A stretch of 64,000 nucleotides of DNA. Source: Modicisalibacter tunisiensis (GTDB taxonomy: Bacteria > Pseudomonadota > Gammaproteobacteria > Pseudomonadales > Halomonadaceae). Every line of letters begins with the position of its first letter. Within the stretch, counting starts at the first letter, position 1. The DNA lies in the NCBI RefSeq assembly GCF_020148005.1, contig NZ_JAGXFD010000001.1, positions 1,360,610-1,424,609 on the forward strand. Reading direction: 5' to 3'. A program made the translations under genes and the position numbers. Under the pieces are notes generated by a model. That model made no database searches and was not told the DNA's origin. It saw only the letters and a list, made by a program, of their open reading frames with translations. Shown piece after piece: positions 8,523-18,874 of this stretch.

Positions 8523-9920
8523 CTAGATCCAGCCCAGCAGCTGCCACCATAGATAATCCAGCGGCCACAGCAGCACCAGGCTGATGGCGGCCATGATCAG
8601 GCATACCCGTGCCGCGTCGCGCAGGCGCAGTCCCGCCGCCAGCAGTCCGACCACCAGCGGCGGCCCCTGGTAGGGCAGCAGCACCGTGGAGAAGCCCACC
8701 ACCTGGGTCATGGCGACCGCATCCGGCGACCAGCCGGTGATCGCGGCCAGTTCCGTCGCCATGGGCGTCAGGATCGCCGGCACGCCGGGCAGGGTGACGA
8801 AGGTACCCAGCGTCATGGCCAGGCCGCTGAGCAGGCCGAAGGTCGCGGCATCGCCGGTATCGGACAGCGGCAGCACGGCGAGCAGGTAGTGGGCGACCCG
8901 TTCGCCCAGCCCGCTGTGATGGGCCAGCGCGCCCAGGCTGACGATGCCGGCGACGTAGATCAGCGGCTCGACGTTCAGCGACTTCAGCGGCCTGTCGGCC
9001 ATCAGGCCACTGCCCGGGAACAGGCAGACCAGGGCGATCGCCAGGCCGATCCAGGCCGGCGAGATGCCGTGCCAGGCGTCGCTGAGCCACAGCGTCACGG
9101 CCAGCAGCAGCAGCAGGCCCAGGCGGCGTTCCGGGCGGCTCAGCGGCGTGCGGCCGTTTGTGGCCCTGTCGGGCGCCGCGGCGCTGGGCGCGGGGGCGCG
9201 GTCGGGATAGAGCCTGAGCATCACGATGACCAGCAGCACGGTCTTCAGGGCGCCGAGCACCGGGAAGTGCAGCAGCAGATAGCTGCTGTAGGTGGGTGGC
9301 TCGCCGAGCACCGCCTCGACGGCCCCCATCAGCACGTTGTTGGGGACGTTGGCCGGCAGGATGGCATAGGTGGGCAGGAAGGTGCCCAGGATGCCGCCGA
9401 GGATGACGCCGGTCCGGCCCGGGCGGCCTTCCTGATAGCCCAGATGGTCGGCCAGGGTGATCAGGATCGGTACCAGCAGTACCACGCGCCCCATGCCCGA
9501 GGGCATGACGAAGGCCATGGCCAGACCCAGCGCCACCACGCCGCTCACCGCGCCGGCGTAGGACCCCTGCAGATGCGGGCCGACCCGGGCCGCCACGGTG
9601 GCGCCCAGGCCGGTGTGCTGGATCGCCGCGCCGATCGCCAGCCCGGAGAACACCAGCCAGGTCGCCGCCGAGGCGAAACCGGCGAAGACCGTGTCGGGCG
9701 GGGCGACGCCGGCGACGGTACACAGCGTGAAGAAGGCCAGGGCGGTCAGCCACTGCGGCAGCCAGCCGGTTGCCCACAGCGCGATCGCCAGCACGATGAC
9801 GCTCGCCGCCCGGACCATGTCGGAGGCGCCGGGCGCCAGCAGCAGGAACGCCCCCACCGCGACGATGGCGGTCAGGCTGACGAGGTGGCGAGGCGACAGG
9901 CGGGAGGGCTCGGCGGACAT
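8523..9920 (-). CDS. SLC13/DASS-type anion permease
   Basis: 465 residues, strongly hydrophobic, about 11-12 membrane segments. FASAATWLVFSGLAIGAAI and the later AMTLGTFVTLPGVPAILTP are placed like the two signature regions of divalent anion:sodium symporters (dicarboxylate, sulfate or similar anions). VPNNVLMG in mid-protein replaces the commoner SNT motif, so substrate choice may differ. GGAG six bases before the ATG supports the start. The gene is monocistronic; the EamA gene ends 66 bp upstream on the same strand. Confidence 0.75.
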   Translation of the reverse strand: MSAEPSRLSPRHLVSLTAIVAVGAFLLLAPGASDMVRAASVIVLAIALWATGWLPQWLTALAFFTLCTVAGVAPPDTVFAGFASAATWLVFSGLAIGAAIQHTGLGATVAARVGPHLQGSYAGAVSGVVALGLAMAFVMPSGMGRVVLLVPILITLADHLGYQEGRPGRTGVILGGILGTFLPTYAILPANVPNNVLMGAVEAVLGEPPTYSSYLLLHFPVLGALKTVLLVIVMLRLYPDRAPAPSAAAPDRATNGRTPLSRPERRLGLLLLLAVTLWLSDAWHGISPAWIGLAIALVCLFPGSGLMADRPLKSLNVEPLIYVAGIVSLGALAHHSGLGERVAHYLLAVLPLSDTGDAATFGLLSGLAMTLGTFVTLPGVPAILTPMATELAAITGWSPDAVAMTQVVGFSTVLLPYQGPPLVVGLLAAGLRLRDAARVCLIMAAISLVLLWPLDYLWWQLLGWI

Positions 9921-9986
9921 GGCGGCTCCGGTGGCGGCGATGAAGGGCGCAGAGTCTAGCAGGCGAACCGCCGCCGCGGCACCTCG

Positions 9987-10892
9987 TCAGGGGCGTCGCG
10001 CGTCGTGTCCTGTGCGTGGCGCCGGCCACAGCTCGAGCAGCGCCGCGGCGATCACCAGCAGCGCCCCCAGACCGGTCCGCAGGCCGAAGGGCTCGCCGGC
10101 GAGCAGCGCCGCGGAGAGCACGCCGATGAGCACCTCGCTCATCAGCAGGATTCCCAGGCGCGCCGGCTCCAGGCGGCTCGTGGCCCACAGCAGGGCGCTC
10201 AGCGACAGCGCCCACCACAGCCCGCCGGCGGCCAGGGCCCAGCCGATCAGCGCGGGCCATTCGGAGGCCGCCGGGAGGGGCGGCCGGGAGGGCAGCCAGA
10301 GCGCCAGCGCCCCGGCGGCCAGCGTCGCCCCCGCGCAGAACACGGCATTGCCCGCCAGCGCGCCGGTGGTCTCGCCGCGCAGGCGAATGCCGGTCGAGGC
10401 GAGCGCCCACAGCAGGCCCGACGCCAGCCCCAGCCAGTCGCCCACCCCGCGGGGCCACGGCAGCGCGCCGTCGTCGCCGAGCACCAGCACCAGGCCGGCG
10501 AGGCCCACGCCGATGGCCGCGTAGCGGGGCCAGGGCGTCGGCCAGCCCAGCCCCAGCCGCGCGATCAGCGTGCTCCATACCGGCGTCAGGTAGAACAGCA
10601 GGATCACGTTGGCGACCCGACCGTGGACCAGGCCGATCGAGTACATGACGAAGGCCGCGCCGCCGAGCGCGATCGCCGCCAGCGACAGCGGGTCGGCGGC
10701 GCGCAGGCGGCGACGATGGACCACCGCGAAGGGGGTCAGCAGCAGCGTCGCCAGGGCGACGATCAGCAGCGATCCCCAGGCGCCGGGAAGCAGGCCGTCC
10801 AGGCGTCGCACCGGGATCCAGTAGAGCCCCCAGAGGGCCCCGGTGAGGATGACGATCAGGCTGGCCAGGGCGGTCTGTCGGCGAAGGCTCAT
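9987..10892 (-). CDS. EamA-family (DMT) exporter
   Basis: 301 residues with ten hydrophobic segments in two five-helix repeats: LIVILTGALWGLYWIPVRR opens the first and WLGLASGLLWALASTGIRL the second, as in drug/metabolite transporters of the EamA group. Members export amino acids or other metabolites; the substrate is unknown. A GTG at 10898 is in frame, but GAGG spaced 7 nt from the ATG at 10892 favours the latter. It follows the small secreted-protein gene by 49 bp on the same strand. Confidence 0.8.
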   Translation of the reverse strand: MSLRRQTALASLIVILTGALWGLYWIPVRRLDGLLPGAWGSLLIVALATLLLTPFAVVHRRRLRAADPLSLAAIALGGAAFVMYSIGLVHGRVANVILLFYLTPVWSTLIARLGLGWPTPWPRYAAIGVGLAGLVLVLGDDGALPWPRGVGDWLGLASGLLWALASTGIRLRGETTGALAGNAVFCAGATLAAGALALWLPSRPPLPAASEWPALIGWALAAGGLWWALSLSALLWATSRLEPARLGILLMSEVLIGVLSAALLAGEPFGLRTGLGALLVIAAALLELWPAPRTGHDARRP

Positions 10893-10941
10893 CGGCACGC
10901 CTCATGACGTTGCGGCGAAAACGGGGCGGCGGTGTCCGGAC

Positions 10942-11244
10942 TCAGGGCGTCCGGCAGTTGTTGCGGTAGCGGCGGGAGTCGCTGCCCAGGGCCAGGTGCT
11001 CGTTGGCCTTGTTGTAGAAGAAGGCGGCACTCTCGCCGCCGGCCAGGCGGTATGTCCCGCAGATGCCGTAGCCCTTGTTGACCTCGTGCATGGCGGTCAC
11101 CTCGACGGCGTCCCGGGTATCGAGCGCGGTGGCGATGGATTCGGCGATATGGTCGTCGAGCCGGCTTTCGTTGAAGGCCTGGCCGCCGAAGATCACGGCC
11201 GCGGTGAGCAGGAGAACGAGGGAGGGAACGATCAGGTTGTGCAT
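10942..11244 (-). CDS. Hypothetical exported or membrane-anchored small protein
   Basis: 100 residues. The first 20 (MHNLIVPSLVLLLTAAVIFG) form a signal peptide or N-terminal anchor. The rest is polar, with two cysteines, one in GYGICGTYRL and one near the end in RNNCRTP, that could pair in the periplasm. Not recognised. GAGG lies 6 nt before the ATG. It follows fba on the same strand with a GC hairpin in between, and precedes the EamA gene. Confidence 0.6.
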   Translation of the reverse strand: MHNLIVPSLVLLLTAAVIFGGQAFNESRLDDHIAESIATALDTRDAVEVTAMHEVNKGYGICGTYRLAGGESAAFFYNKANEHLALGSDSRRYRNNCRTP

Positions 11245-11278
11245 GGCGGGCCTCGATGGCGAGGGGAAGGCGATGGGG

Positions 11279-11300
11279 CGCCGCCGGGTCCCCGGCGGCG
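11279..11300 (-). terminator. GC-rich hairpin downstream of fba
   Basis: Arms 11279-11287 and 11292-11300 (CGCCGCCGG / CCGGCGGCG) form 9 bp with a 4-nt loop, starting 17 bp after the fba stop. There is no T-run on the minus strand, so it may be a weak terminator or an mRNA-stabilising hairpin. Confidence 0.45.
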
Positions 11301-11316
11301 AGGCGTGGCGGTCGGC

Positions 11317-12381
11317 TCAGTTGACCCGCGGGTCGAGCTCGCCGCGCGCGTAGCGCTCGAACATCGCTTCCAGGCCGAGCGGCTTGATCTTGCTGGCGTT
11401 GCCGGCGGTGCCGAAGGCCTCGAAGCGGGCCACGCAGACGTCGCGCATCGCCGCGACGGTCTCCTTGAGGTACTTGCGCGGGTCGAACTCGGCCGGATTG
11501 TGGGCGAGGAAGCGGCGCACCGCGCCGGTGGAGGCCAGACGCAGGTCGGTGTCGATGTTGACCTTGCGCACGCCGTGCTTGATGCCCTCGACGATTTCCT
11601 CGACCGGCACGCCGTAGGTCTCGGGAATCCGGCCACCGTGCTCGTTGATGATCTCCAGCCACTCCTGGGGGACCGAGCTGGAGCCGTGCATCACCAGGTG
11701 GGTGTTGGGGATGCGCTCGTGAATCTGCCGGATGCGGGCGATCGACAGGGTGTCGCCGGTGGGCGGCCGGGTGAACTTGTAGGCACCGTGGCTGGTGCCG
11801 ATGGCGATCGCCAGGGCGTCGACGTGGGTCGCGGCGACGAAGGCGGCCGCTTCCTCGGGGTCGGTGAGCAGCTGATCGTGGGACAGCGTGCCCTCGGCGC
11901 CGACGCCGTCCTCCTCGCCGGCCTGGCCGGTCTCCAGGCTGCCCAGGCAGCCCAGCTCGCCCTCGACGGACACGCCGCAGGCATGCGCCATCTCGACGGT
12001 GCGCCGGGTGACGTCGACGTTGTAGTCGTAGTCGGCGGGCGTCTTGCCGTCGTCCTTCAGCGAGCCGTCCATCATCACCGAGGAGAAGCCCAGCTGGATG
12101 GAACGCTGGCAGACGGCGGGCGAGGTGCCGTGGTCCTGGTGCATGACCACCGGGATGTGCGGGAACTCCTCGATCGCGGCCAGGATCAGGTGGCGCAGGA
12201 AGGGCGCGCCGGCGTACTTGCGGGCGCCGGCGGAGGCCTGGACGATCACCGGCGAATCGGTGCGGTCGGCGGCTTCCATGATGGCGCGCATCTGCTCGAG
12301 GTTGTTGACGTTGAAGGCCGGCACGCCGTAGCCGTGCTCGGCGGCATGGTCGAGAAGTTGACGCAGGCTGATCAGGGCCAT
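11317..12381 (-). CDS. fba: Class II fructose-bisphosphate aldolase (subtype B)
   Basis: 354 residues; zinc-dependent cleavage of fructose 1,6-bisphosphate to DHAP and glyceraldehyde 3-phosphate, in the cytosol. [28 protein letters not shown] (catalytic Asp, Zn His), [23 protein letters not shown] and [10 protein letters not shown] supply the metal and substrate sites. Length and sequence fit the class IIB 'Calvin-cycle' subtype of pseudomonads rather than E. coli FbaA (class IIA, 359 aa). It is third in epd-pgk-fba. The frame is open far upstream, but the family N-terminus [13 protein letters not shown] fixes the ATG at 12381. Confidence 0.95.
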   Translation of the reverse strand: MALISLRQLLDHAAEHGYGVPAFNVNNLEQMRAIMEAADRTDSPVIVQASAGARKYAGAPFLRHLILAAIEEFPHIPVVMHQDHGTSPAVCQRSIQLGFSSVMMDGSLKDDGKTPADYDYNVDVTRRTVEMAHACGVSVEGELGCLGSLETGQAGEEDGVGAEGTLSHDQLLTDPEEAAAFVAATHVDALAIAIGTSHGAYKFTRPPTGDTLSIARIRQIHERIPNTHLVMHGSSSVPQEWLEIINEHGGRIPETYGVPVEEIVEGIKHGVRKVNIDTDLRLASTGAVRRFLAHNPAEFDPRKYLKETVAAMRDVCVARFEAFGTAGNASKIKPLGLEAMFERYARGELDPRVN

Positions 12382-12410
12382 GGGGAGTGTGTTTCCTCGC
12401 TGACAGTCGA

Positions 12411-12432
12411 GGGGCGGCCTTTGGGCCGCCCC
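12411..12432 (-). other. Intercistronic hairpin between pgk and fba
   Basis: GGGGCGGCC (12411-12419) and GGCCGCCCC (12424-12432) form a perfect 9-bp stem with a 4-nt loop inside the 80-bp pgk-fba gap. No T-run follows, so RNA processing or differential stability of the fba message is more likely than full termination. Confidence 0.5.
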
Positions 12433-12461
12433 GTGATGATGAGTGCAGGGATGCTGCGGGA

Positions 12462-13625
12462 TTAGCGGTCGGCAGCCTCGAGGGCGGCCACGGCGGGCAG
12501 CGTCTTGCCTTCCACGTACTCGAGGAAGGCGCCGCCGCCGGTGGAGATGTACGAGACCCGCTCGGCGATGCCGTACTTGTCGATGGCCGCCAGGGTGTCG
12601 CCGCCGCCGGCGATGGAGAAGCCATTGCTCTCGGCGATCGCCCGGGACAGCGCTTCGGTGCCCTTGCCGAACTGATCGATCTCGAACACGCCCACGGGGC
12701 CGTTCCACAGGATGGTGCCGGCGTCCTTGAGCAGGCCGCCGAAGCGCGCGGCGGTGTCCGGCCCGATGTCGAGGATCATCTCGTCGTCGCGCACCTGGTC
12801 GACCGGGCGCACCACGGCCTCGGCGGATTCGGAGAACTCGGTGGCGACCACCACGTCGCTGGGCAGCGGGATCTCGACGCGGGCCATCAGCGCCCTGGCC
12901 TGGTCGATCAGGTCGGCCTCGTGCAGCGACTTGCCGACGTTGTGGCCGGCCGCGGCGATGAAGGTGTTGGCGATGCCGCCGCCGACGATCAGCTGGTCGC
13001 ACTTCTCGGCCAGGGCGTTGAGCACCTCGAGCTTGGTCGAGACCTTGGAACCGCCGACGATGGCAACCATCGGCCGTGCCGGGGTGGCCAGCGCCTTCTC
13101 CAGCGCCTCGAGCTCCTGGGCGAGCAGCGGCCCGGCGCAGGCGGCGGGGGCGAAGCGCGCCACGCCGTGGGTGGAGGCCTGGGCGCGGTGGGCGGTGCCG
13201 AAGGCGTCCATGACGTAGACGTCGCACAGCGCGGCGTAGGCCCGGGCCAGGGTCTCGTCGTCCTTCTTCTCGCCGGCGTTGAAGCGCACGTTCTCGAGCA
13301 GCACTACCTCGCCCTCGGCCACGTCGACCGGATCGTCGAGGTAGTCGCTGACCAGGCGCACCGGCTGGCCGAGCAGCTGGCCGAGATGGGCGGCGACCGG
13401 CGCCAGCGAGAACTCGTCGGCGGGCTCGCCCTCGGTGGGGCGTCCCAGGTGACTCATCAGCATCACCCGGGCGCCGGCGTCGCGGGCGGCCTGGATGGTC
13501 GGCAGGCAGGCGCGGATACGGGCATCCGAGGTGACGCTGCCCTGTTTGACCGGCACGTTGAGGTCCTCTCGGATCAGCACTCGCTGGCCGGCGAGAGGGA
13601 GGTCGGTCATCTTGCGCACGTTCAT
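12462..13625 (-). CDS. pgk: Phosphoglycerate kinase
   Basis: 387 residues, the same length as the E. coli enzyme. Interconverts 1,3-bisphosphoglycerate + ADP and 3-phosphoglycerate + ATP. Visible family blocks: [14 protein letters not shown] at the N-terminus (one step from the usual RVDLNVP), [14 protein letters not shown], the [16 protein letters not shown] nucleotide-site segment, [19 protein letters not shown] and the C-terminal [17 protein letters not shown] and [24 protein letters not shown] 8 nt before the ATG. Middle gene of epd-pgk-fba, with epd 69 bp upstream. Confidence 0.97.
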   Translation of the reverse strand: MNVRKMTDLPLAGQRVLIREDLNVPVKQGSVTSDARIRACLPTIQAARDAGARVMLMSHLGRPTEGEPADEFSLAPVAAHLGQLLGQPVRLVSDYLDDPVDVAEGEVVLLENVRFNAGEKKDDETLARAYAALCDVYVMDAFGTAHRAQASTHGVARFAPAACAGPLLAQELEALEKALATPARPMVAIVGGSKVSTKLEVLNALAEKCDQLIVGGGIANTFIAAAGHNVGKSLHEADLIDQARALMARVEIPLPSDVVVATEFSESAEAVVRPVDQVRDDEMILDIGPDTAARFGGLLKDAGTILWNGPVGVFEIDQFGKGTEALSRAIAESNGFSIAGGGDTLAAIDKYGIAERVSYISTGGGAFLEYVEGKTLPAVAALEAADR

Positions 13626-13694
13626 GTGGCGTATCCTCTGTTGACGAATCCAGAATGTCCGGTGTCCATCGCGTTCGGCGGGTCGGGCGCGGTA

Positions 13695-14717
13695 TCAGTG
13701 CCGCGCGTCGAGCTCGGCCAGGCGTCCGGCGACATCGAGCATGCGGTTGGCGAAGCCCCACTCGTTGTCGAACCAGCCGAGCATCTTGATCAGGTGGCCG
13801 CCGGCGACCCGTGTCTGGGTGGCGTCCACGATACCCGAGCGCGGATCGTGGTTGAAGTCGACCGAGGCCATGGGCTCCTCGGTGTAGCCGAGCCGCCCGG
13901 CGAGCCGCGCGTGGCTGGCGTCGTGGAGCAGGGCGTTGACCGCCGAGGCGGTGGTGGCCCGGCGCACCGAGATGGCCATGTCCATGGCCGAGACGTTGAT
14001 GGTCGGCACCCGCACGTGCAGGCACTCGAAGCGACCGGCGAGGTGCGGCATCAGGCGCTCGATGCCGCGCGCCAGGCCGGTATCCACGGGGATGATCGAC
14101 TGCATCGCCGAGCGGGTCAGGCGCAGGTCCGACTTGTGGTAGGCGTCGATCACCGGCTGGTCGTTCATCGCCGAGTGGATGGTGGTGGTGACGCCGTGCT
14201 CGATGCCCAGCGCCTCGTCGAGCACGGTGAGAATCGGAATCAGGCAGTTGGTGGTGCAGGAGGCCGCCGAGATCACCCGCATGTCGGCGGCGAGCAGGTG
14301 CTCGTTGATGCCGCCGACCACGGTCAGGTCGACGTCGGATTCGGCGGGCTGGGAGAACAGCAGGCGCCGCGCACCGGCGACCAGATGGCGCTCGGCCGTG
14401 GCGCGGTCCCTGAAGCTGCCGGAGCATTCCAGCACCAGGTCGATGCCCAGCGCCGCCCAGGGCAGGTTCGCGGGGTCTTCCTCGCAGAGCAGGGCGATCG
14501 CGTGGCCGTTGATGCGCAGCCGGTCGTCCTCGACGCGCACCTCGCCGGGAAAGCGCCCGTGGGTGGTGTCGTAGCGGGTCAGGTAGGCGACGGTGGCGAG
14601 ATCCGAGAGCTCGTTGATCGCCACCACCTCGATATCCAGTTCCGGGCGCTCGACCAGCGCCCGCAGGACGCACTGGCCGATGCGGCCGTAACCGTTGATG
14701 GCGATGCGATGGGGCAT
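13695..14717 (-). CDS. epd: D-erythrose-4-phosphate dehydrogenase
   Basis: 340-residue GAPDH-superfamily enzyme; NAD-dependent oxidation of erythrose 4-phosphate to 4-phosphoerythronate, the first step of DXP-dependent pyridoxal phosphate synthesis. INGYGRIGQ binds [11 protein letters not shown] holds catalytic Cys154. Epd-specific traits separate it from [19 protein letters not shown], the [15 protein letters not shown] loop and [17 protein letters not shown]. The order epd-pgk-fba is as in E. coli, which supports the call; here tktA does not precede it and an acuI gene lies upstream instead. Confidence 0.93.
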   Translation of the reverse strand: MPHRIAINGYGRIGQCVLRALVERPELDIEVVAINELSDLATVAYLTRYDTTHGRFPGEVRVEDDRLRINGHAIALLCEEDPANLPWAALGIDLVLECSGSFRDRATAERHLVAGARRLLFSQPAESDVDLTVVGGINEHLLAADMRVISAASCTTNCLIPILTVLDEALGIEHGVTTTIHSAMNDQPVIDAYHKSDLRLTRSAMQSIIPVDTGLARGIERLMPHLAGRFECLHVRVPTINVSAMDMAISVRRATTASAVNALLHDASHARLAGRLGYTEEPMASVDFNHDPRSGIVDATQTRVAGGHLIKMLGWFDNEWGFANRMLDVAGRLAELDARH

Positions 14718-14813
14718 GGGCGGCTCGACGACGGTGGTGGCGTTCGAAGGCGGTGATTCTAGCGCAAAGCGCCCTTTGCCCCAACTGTGCTGTTGCTGCC
14801 CCTGGGGTAGGGC

Positions 14814-15791
14814 TCAGTCCAGGCTCGGGTCGATCAGCAGCCGGCCGTGGATGTCGCCGTTGATCATCGCCTCGGCGCGCTCGGCGATCATCTCCAGGCC
14901 GATTGCCTCGTGGTGCATGTTATCGCGCATCGCCCGGGGCAGCTCGGCGATGCGCTGCCAGACGTCGCGGCGCCGCGGCAGGGGGACCCGGGCGCTCTCC
15001 ACGCCGAGCAGCGACACGCCACGCAGGATGAACGGCATCACCGAGGCGGGCAGGGCGCTGCCGCCGGCCAGGCCCACGGCGGCGACCCGGCCATGGGGCT
15101 CCATCTGGGCGAGCACATTGGCCAGGGTGGTGTCGCCGACCGTGTCGATGGCCCCGGCCCAGCGGGCCTTGTCGAGCAGCCGCGGTTCGCCCTCGAACTC
15201 GGTGCGGTCGTGCACCTCGGCGGCGCCCAGGCTGCGCAGCCAGCGCTCCTGATCCGGCTTGCCGGTGACGGCGTGCACCTCGTAGCCGTAGTGGGCCAGC
15301 ATCTGCACCGCCCAGCTGCCCACGCCGCCGGTGGCCCCGGTGACCAGCACGGCAGTGCCGCGGGCCAGGCCGGCCTCCTCGAGGCGTTCCACGCAGAGCA
15401 TGGCGCTCAGCCCGGCGGTGCCGAACAGCATCGCCTCGCGGGTGGACAGCGTCTCGGGGCAGGGCACCAGCCAGTCGGCGTCGACCCGCATGCGCTCGGC
15501 GAAACCGCCCCAGTAGCGCTCGCCGACGCCCCAGCCGGTGAGAATCACCTTGTCGTCCGGGGCGTATTGGTCGCTCTCGCTGTCGCGTACCGTGCCGGCG
15601 AAGTCGATGCCCGGCACGAAGGGGTATTCGCGGACGATCTTGCCCTTGCCGGTGACCGCCAGCGCGTCCTTGTAGTTGAGATCGGAATAGTCGATGTCGA
15701 CGGTGACGGCGCGCTCGGGCAGGCGGTCGTCGTCGATGGTCTCGACCCGGGCGCGAGGATCTTCGTCCTTGAGCATCAGCACGCGGGGCAT
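14814..15791 (-). CDS. acuI: AcuI/YhdH-family acryloyl-CoA reductase (NADPH)
   Basis: 325-residue medium-chain reductase lacking structural zinc cysteines. The N-terminus ([25 protein letters not shown]) and [14 protein letters not shown] are typical of AcuI/Yhd[19 protein letters not shown] binds NADPH near residue 150. AcuI reduces the toxic acryloyl-CoA formed from DMSP or 3-hydroxypropionate to propionyl-CoA, relevant to marine and saline bacteria. No DMSP lyase is nearby. It is divergent from dgkA and separated from epd by 96 bp. Confidence 0.88.
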   Translation of the reverse strand: MPRVLMLKDEDPRARVETIDDDRLPERAVTVDIDYSDLNYKDALAVTGKGKIVREYPFVPGIDFAGTVRDSESDQYAPDDKVILTGWGVGERYWGGFAERMRVDADWLVPCPETLSTREAMLFGTAGLSAMLCVERLEEAGLARGTAVLVTGATGGVGSWAVQMLAHYGYEVHAVTGKPDQERWLRSLGAAEVHDRTEFEGEPRLLDKARWAGAIDTVGDTTLANVLAQMEPHGRVAAVGLAGGSALPASVMPFILRGVSLLGVESARVPLPRRRDVWQRIAELPRAMRDNMHHEAIGLEMIAERAEAMINGDIHGRLLIDPSLD

Positions 15792-15965
15792 GGGTCCCTC
15801 CAGAAAAGTAGCCTGTCACGGTCATTCCAGACTAGCCCGCTCGCCGGGGCCGGGCAATCGTGCGAGGCTTGCCTGCCCCGGGGCCTCTGCTACCATCGGC
15901 CCCTTGATTCGACCGGCCCGCTATCGCCTGCGCGGCGCGGTCGGCGTAGGCGACGAGGCAGCGGC

Positions 15966-16334
15966 ATGAAACCAAGCGAGACCGGCTGGCGGCATCTGAT
16001 CCATTCGACCCGTTATTCCCTCAAGGGCTTCAAGGCGGCCTTTCTCAACGAGGCGGCCTTCCGCCAGGAACTCCTGCTGTGCGTGCTGCTGCTGCCACTG
16101 GCCTGGTGGATCGCCCGTACACCGGTCGAATGGCTGCTGCTGGTGGGCAGCTGTGTCTGGGTGCTGGTGGTCGAGCTGCTCAACAGCGCCGTGGAGACCG
16201 TGGTCGATCGCATCGGCCCGGAGCATCATGTGCTTTCGGGACGCGCCAAGGACATCGGTTCGGCGGCGGTGATGCTGTCGCTGATCATGGCCGGGCTGAC
16301 CTGGGGCGTGCTGCTCTGGCAGCGGCTGGCCTGA
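15966..16334 (+). CDS. dgkA: Diacylglycerol kinase
   Basis: 122 residues, three membrane helices, same size as E. coli DgkA. Phosphorylates diacylglycerol released during membrane-derived oligosaccharide synthesis back to phosphatidate, in the inner membrane. The active-site helix VVELLNSAVETVVDRIG (from about residue 64) with the catalytic Glu and the NEAAFRQELL segment are diagnostic. The long upstream open frame is only the antisense of acuI; the start at 15966 gives the right family length. Divergent from acuI. Confidence 0.94.
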   Translation: MKPSETGWRHLIHSTRYSLKGFKAAFLNEAAFRQELLLCVLLLPLAWWIARTPVEWLLLVGSCVWVLVVELLNSAVETVVDRIGPEHHVLSGRAKDIGSAAVMLSLIMAGLTWGVLLWQRLA

Positions 16335-16362
16335 GCGTGAGTCGCGGGCTGCGACATCATGA

Positions 16363-17169
<807 letters not shown>

Positions 17170-17195
17170 GACCTCGCCTGCCCTTCGATTATCCG

Positions 17196-17221
17196 CAGCC
17201 CGGCACCTCGCCGGGCTGTTG
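17196..17221 (+). terminator. Terminator after adk
   Basis: CAGCCCGGC (17196-17204) and GCCGGGCTG (17210-17218) form a perfect 9-bp stem with a 5-nt loop followed by TTGCGTTGTT. It isolates adk from the tsaB group. Confidence 0.7.
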
Positions 17222-17304
17222 CGTTGTTGGCCTCGTGGCCGGCGCTTTTGCCGGGCCCGCCCCGGTCGTATAATGCCCGCGCCATTCATAACCCCGTGAT
17301 TCCC

Positions 17305-18003
17305 ATGTCGACCCTGCTGGCCCTGGACGCCTCCTCGAGCGCCTGTTCCTGCGCCCTCTGGCACGAGGGAGAGGTGGTCTCGCGCTTCGCGCTGACCCCC
17401 CGCGAGCACACCCGCCGCCTGATGCCGATGATCGATGACGTGCTCGCCGAGGCCGGGCTGGTGCTCGCCGATCTCGATGCCCTGGCCTACGGGCGTGGCC
17501 CCGGCTCCTTCACCGGCCTGCGCATTGCCGCCGGGGTCGCCCAGGGGCTGGCGTTCGGCCTCGACAGGCCGCTGATCGGCGTCTCGACCCTCGAGGCGCT
17601 GGCCCTGGCGGTGCACCGTGAGCGTCACGTGCGCTTCGTGGTGCCGGCGCTGGACGCCCGCATGGGCGAGATCTACGTCGCCGCCTACCACTGCCGGGAC
17701 GGTCGCCTCACGCCGCTGCTCGACGAGGCGGTAATGCCGCCCGCGCGCCTGGCCCTGCCCGAGGCGCATCGCGAGGCCGACTGGTGCGGCGTGGGCTCGG
17801 GCTGGGCGCTGTGGGCGTCGATGCCCGTCGAGGTCCAGAGCGCCCTGTATCAGCGCCTGCCGGATCTCGACCCGGCCGCCGAATCGATGGTGCGCCTGGC
17901 CGCCGAGGCGTTCGCCCGCGGCGAGGGCCGCCCGCCCCACGAGGCGGTACCGGTCTACCTGCGCAACGAGGTCGCCTGGAAGAAGCCCGGGCCCGGCGCC
18001 TGA
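17305..18003 (+). CDS. tsaB: tRNA threonylcarbamoyladenosine biosynthesis protein TsaB
   Basis: 232 residues; partner of TsaD and TsaE in making t6A37 on ANN-decoding tRNAs. It has the ASKHA-fold start STLLALDASSSACSCALW and the TsaB hallmark YGRGPGSFTGLRIA (residues 62-75), but lacks the TsaD metal-binding histidines, as expected of TsaB. The MSTLLALD start at 17305 matches the family N-terminus; the upstream open frame (to 17224) crosses the adk downstream region. uppP follows after 55 bp. Confidence 0.93.
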   Translation: MSTLLALDASSSACSCALWHEGEVVSRFALTPREHTRRLMPMIDDVLAEAGLVLADLDALAYGRGPGSFTGLRIAAGVAQGLAFGLDRPLIGVSTLEALALAVHRERHVRFVVPALDARMGEIYVAAYHCRDGRLTPLLDEAVMPPARLALPEAHREADWCGVGSGWALWASMPVEVQSALYQRLPDLDPAAESMVRLAAEAFARGEGRPPHEAVPVYLRNEVAWKKPGPGA

Positions 18004-18058
18004 ACCCTCTCCCGCGCCGCACCCCGGCGTCGTCTCTCGCTGAACAAGGACCTTCCGC

Positions 18059-18874
18059 ATGGACTGGTTGCAACTCGTCGCGCTGTCGGTGATCCAGGGG
18101 CTCACCGAGTTCCTGCCCATCTCCTCGTCGGCGCACCTGATCCTGCCCTCCCAGGTGCTGGGCTGGCCCGACCAGGGGCTGGCCTTCGACGTCGCCGTGC
18201 ACATCGGCACCCTGGCGGCGGTGCTGCTGGCCTTTCGCCGCGAGGTGGTGGCGATCCTGGGCGGCTGGTTCGGCCAGTTCGCCGGCGCCGGCCCGCTGGG
18301 CGCACGCCAGACGCCGGAAAGTCGGCTGGGGTGGATGGTCATCCTGGCGACGATTCCGGCGGTGATCGTCGGTGGGCTGTTCAACGGCGCGATCGAGGAC
18401 TCGCTGCGCTCGTCGCTGGTGATCGCCCTGGCGACCCTGGTCTTCGGCGTGCTGCTGGGCTGGGCGGACTGGCGCGGCAGCCGCAGCCGCGGCCTGGCCA
18501 GCCTGACCTTCAGGGCGGCGTTGATCATCGGGCTGTTCCAGGCGCTGGCGCTGATTCCCGGTACCTCGCGTTCCGGCATCACCATCACCGCGGCCCTGCT
18601 GCTGGGCTTCGACCGCCAGAGTTCGGCGCGCTTCTCGTTCCTGCTGTCGATCCCGCTGATCATCGCCGCCGGCTCGCTCAAGGGCCTGGAGCTGATGCAG
18701 ACCGGCAGCGATGCGGCGATCCACGACGTGCTGGTGGGCATCGGCCTGTCGTTCGTCGCCGCGCTGGTCTGCATCAAGCTGTTCCTGGCGGCGCTGGATC
18801 GCATCGGCATGTGGCCGTTCGTCGCCTATCGCCTGCTGCTGGGGGTGGCGTTGCTGTGGCTGTGGGCGGCATGA
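18059..18874 (+). CDS. uppP: Undecaprenyl-diphosphatase (BacA/UppP)
   Basis: 271 residues, about eight membrane segments. Dephosphorylates undecaprenyl pyrophosphate to recycle the lipid carrier of peptidoglycan and glycan synthesis at the inner membrane. Both signature blocks are present: [17 protein letters not shown] (from residue 13, catalytic Glu17) and [12 protein letters not shown] near residues 166-177. Its TGA overlaps the ATG of rsmJ by 4 bp (ATGA), so the two are translationally coupled. Confidence 0.95.
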   Translation: MDWLQLVALSVIQGLTEFLPISSSAHLILPSQVLGWPDQGLAFDVAVHIGTLAAVLLAFRREVVAILGGWFGQFAGAGPLGARQTPESRLGWMVILATIPAVIVGGLFNGAIEDSLRSSLVIALATLVFGVLLGWADWRGSRSRGLASLTFRAALIIGLFQALALIPGTSRSGITITAALLLGFDRQSSARFSFLLSIPLIIAAGSLKGLELMQTGSDAAIHDVLVGIGLSFVAALVCIKLFLAALDRIGMWPFVAYRLLLGVALLWLWAA

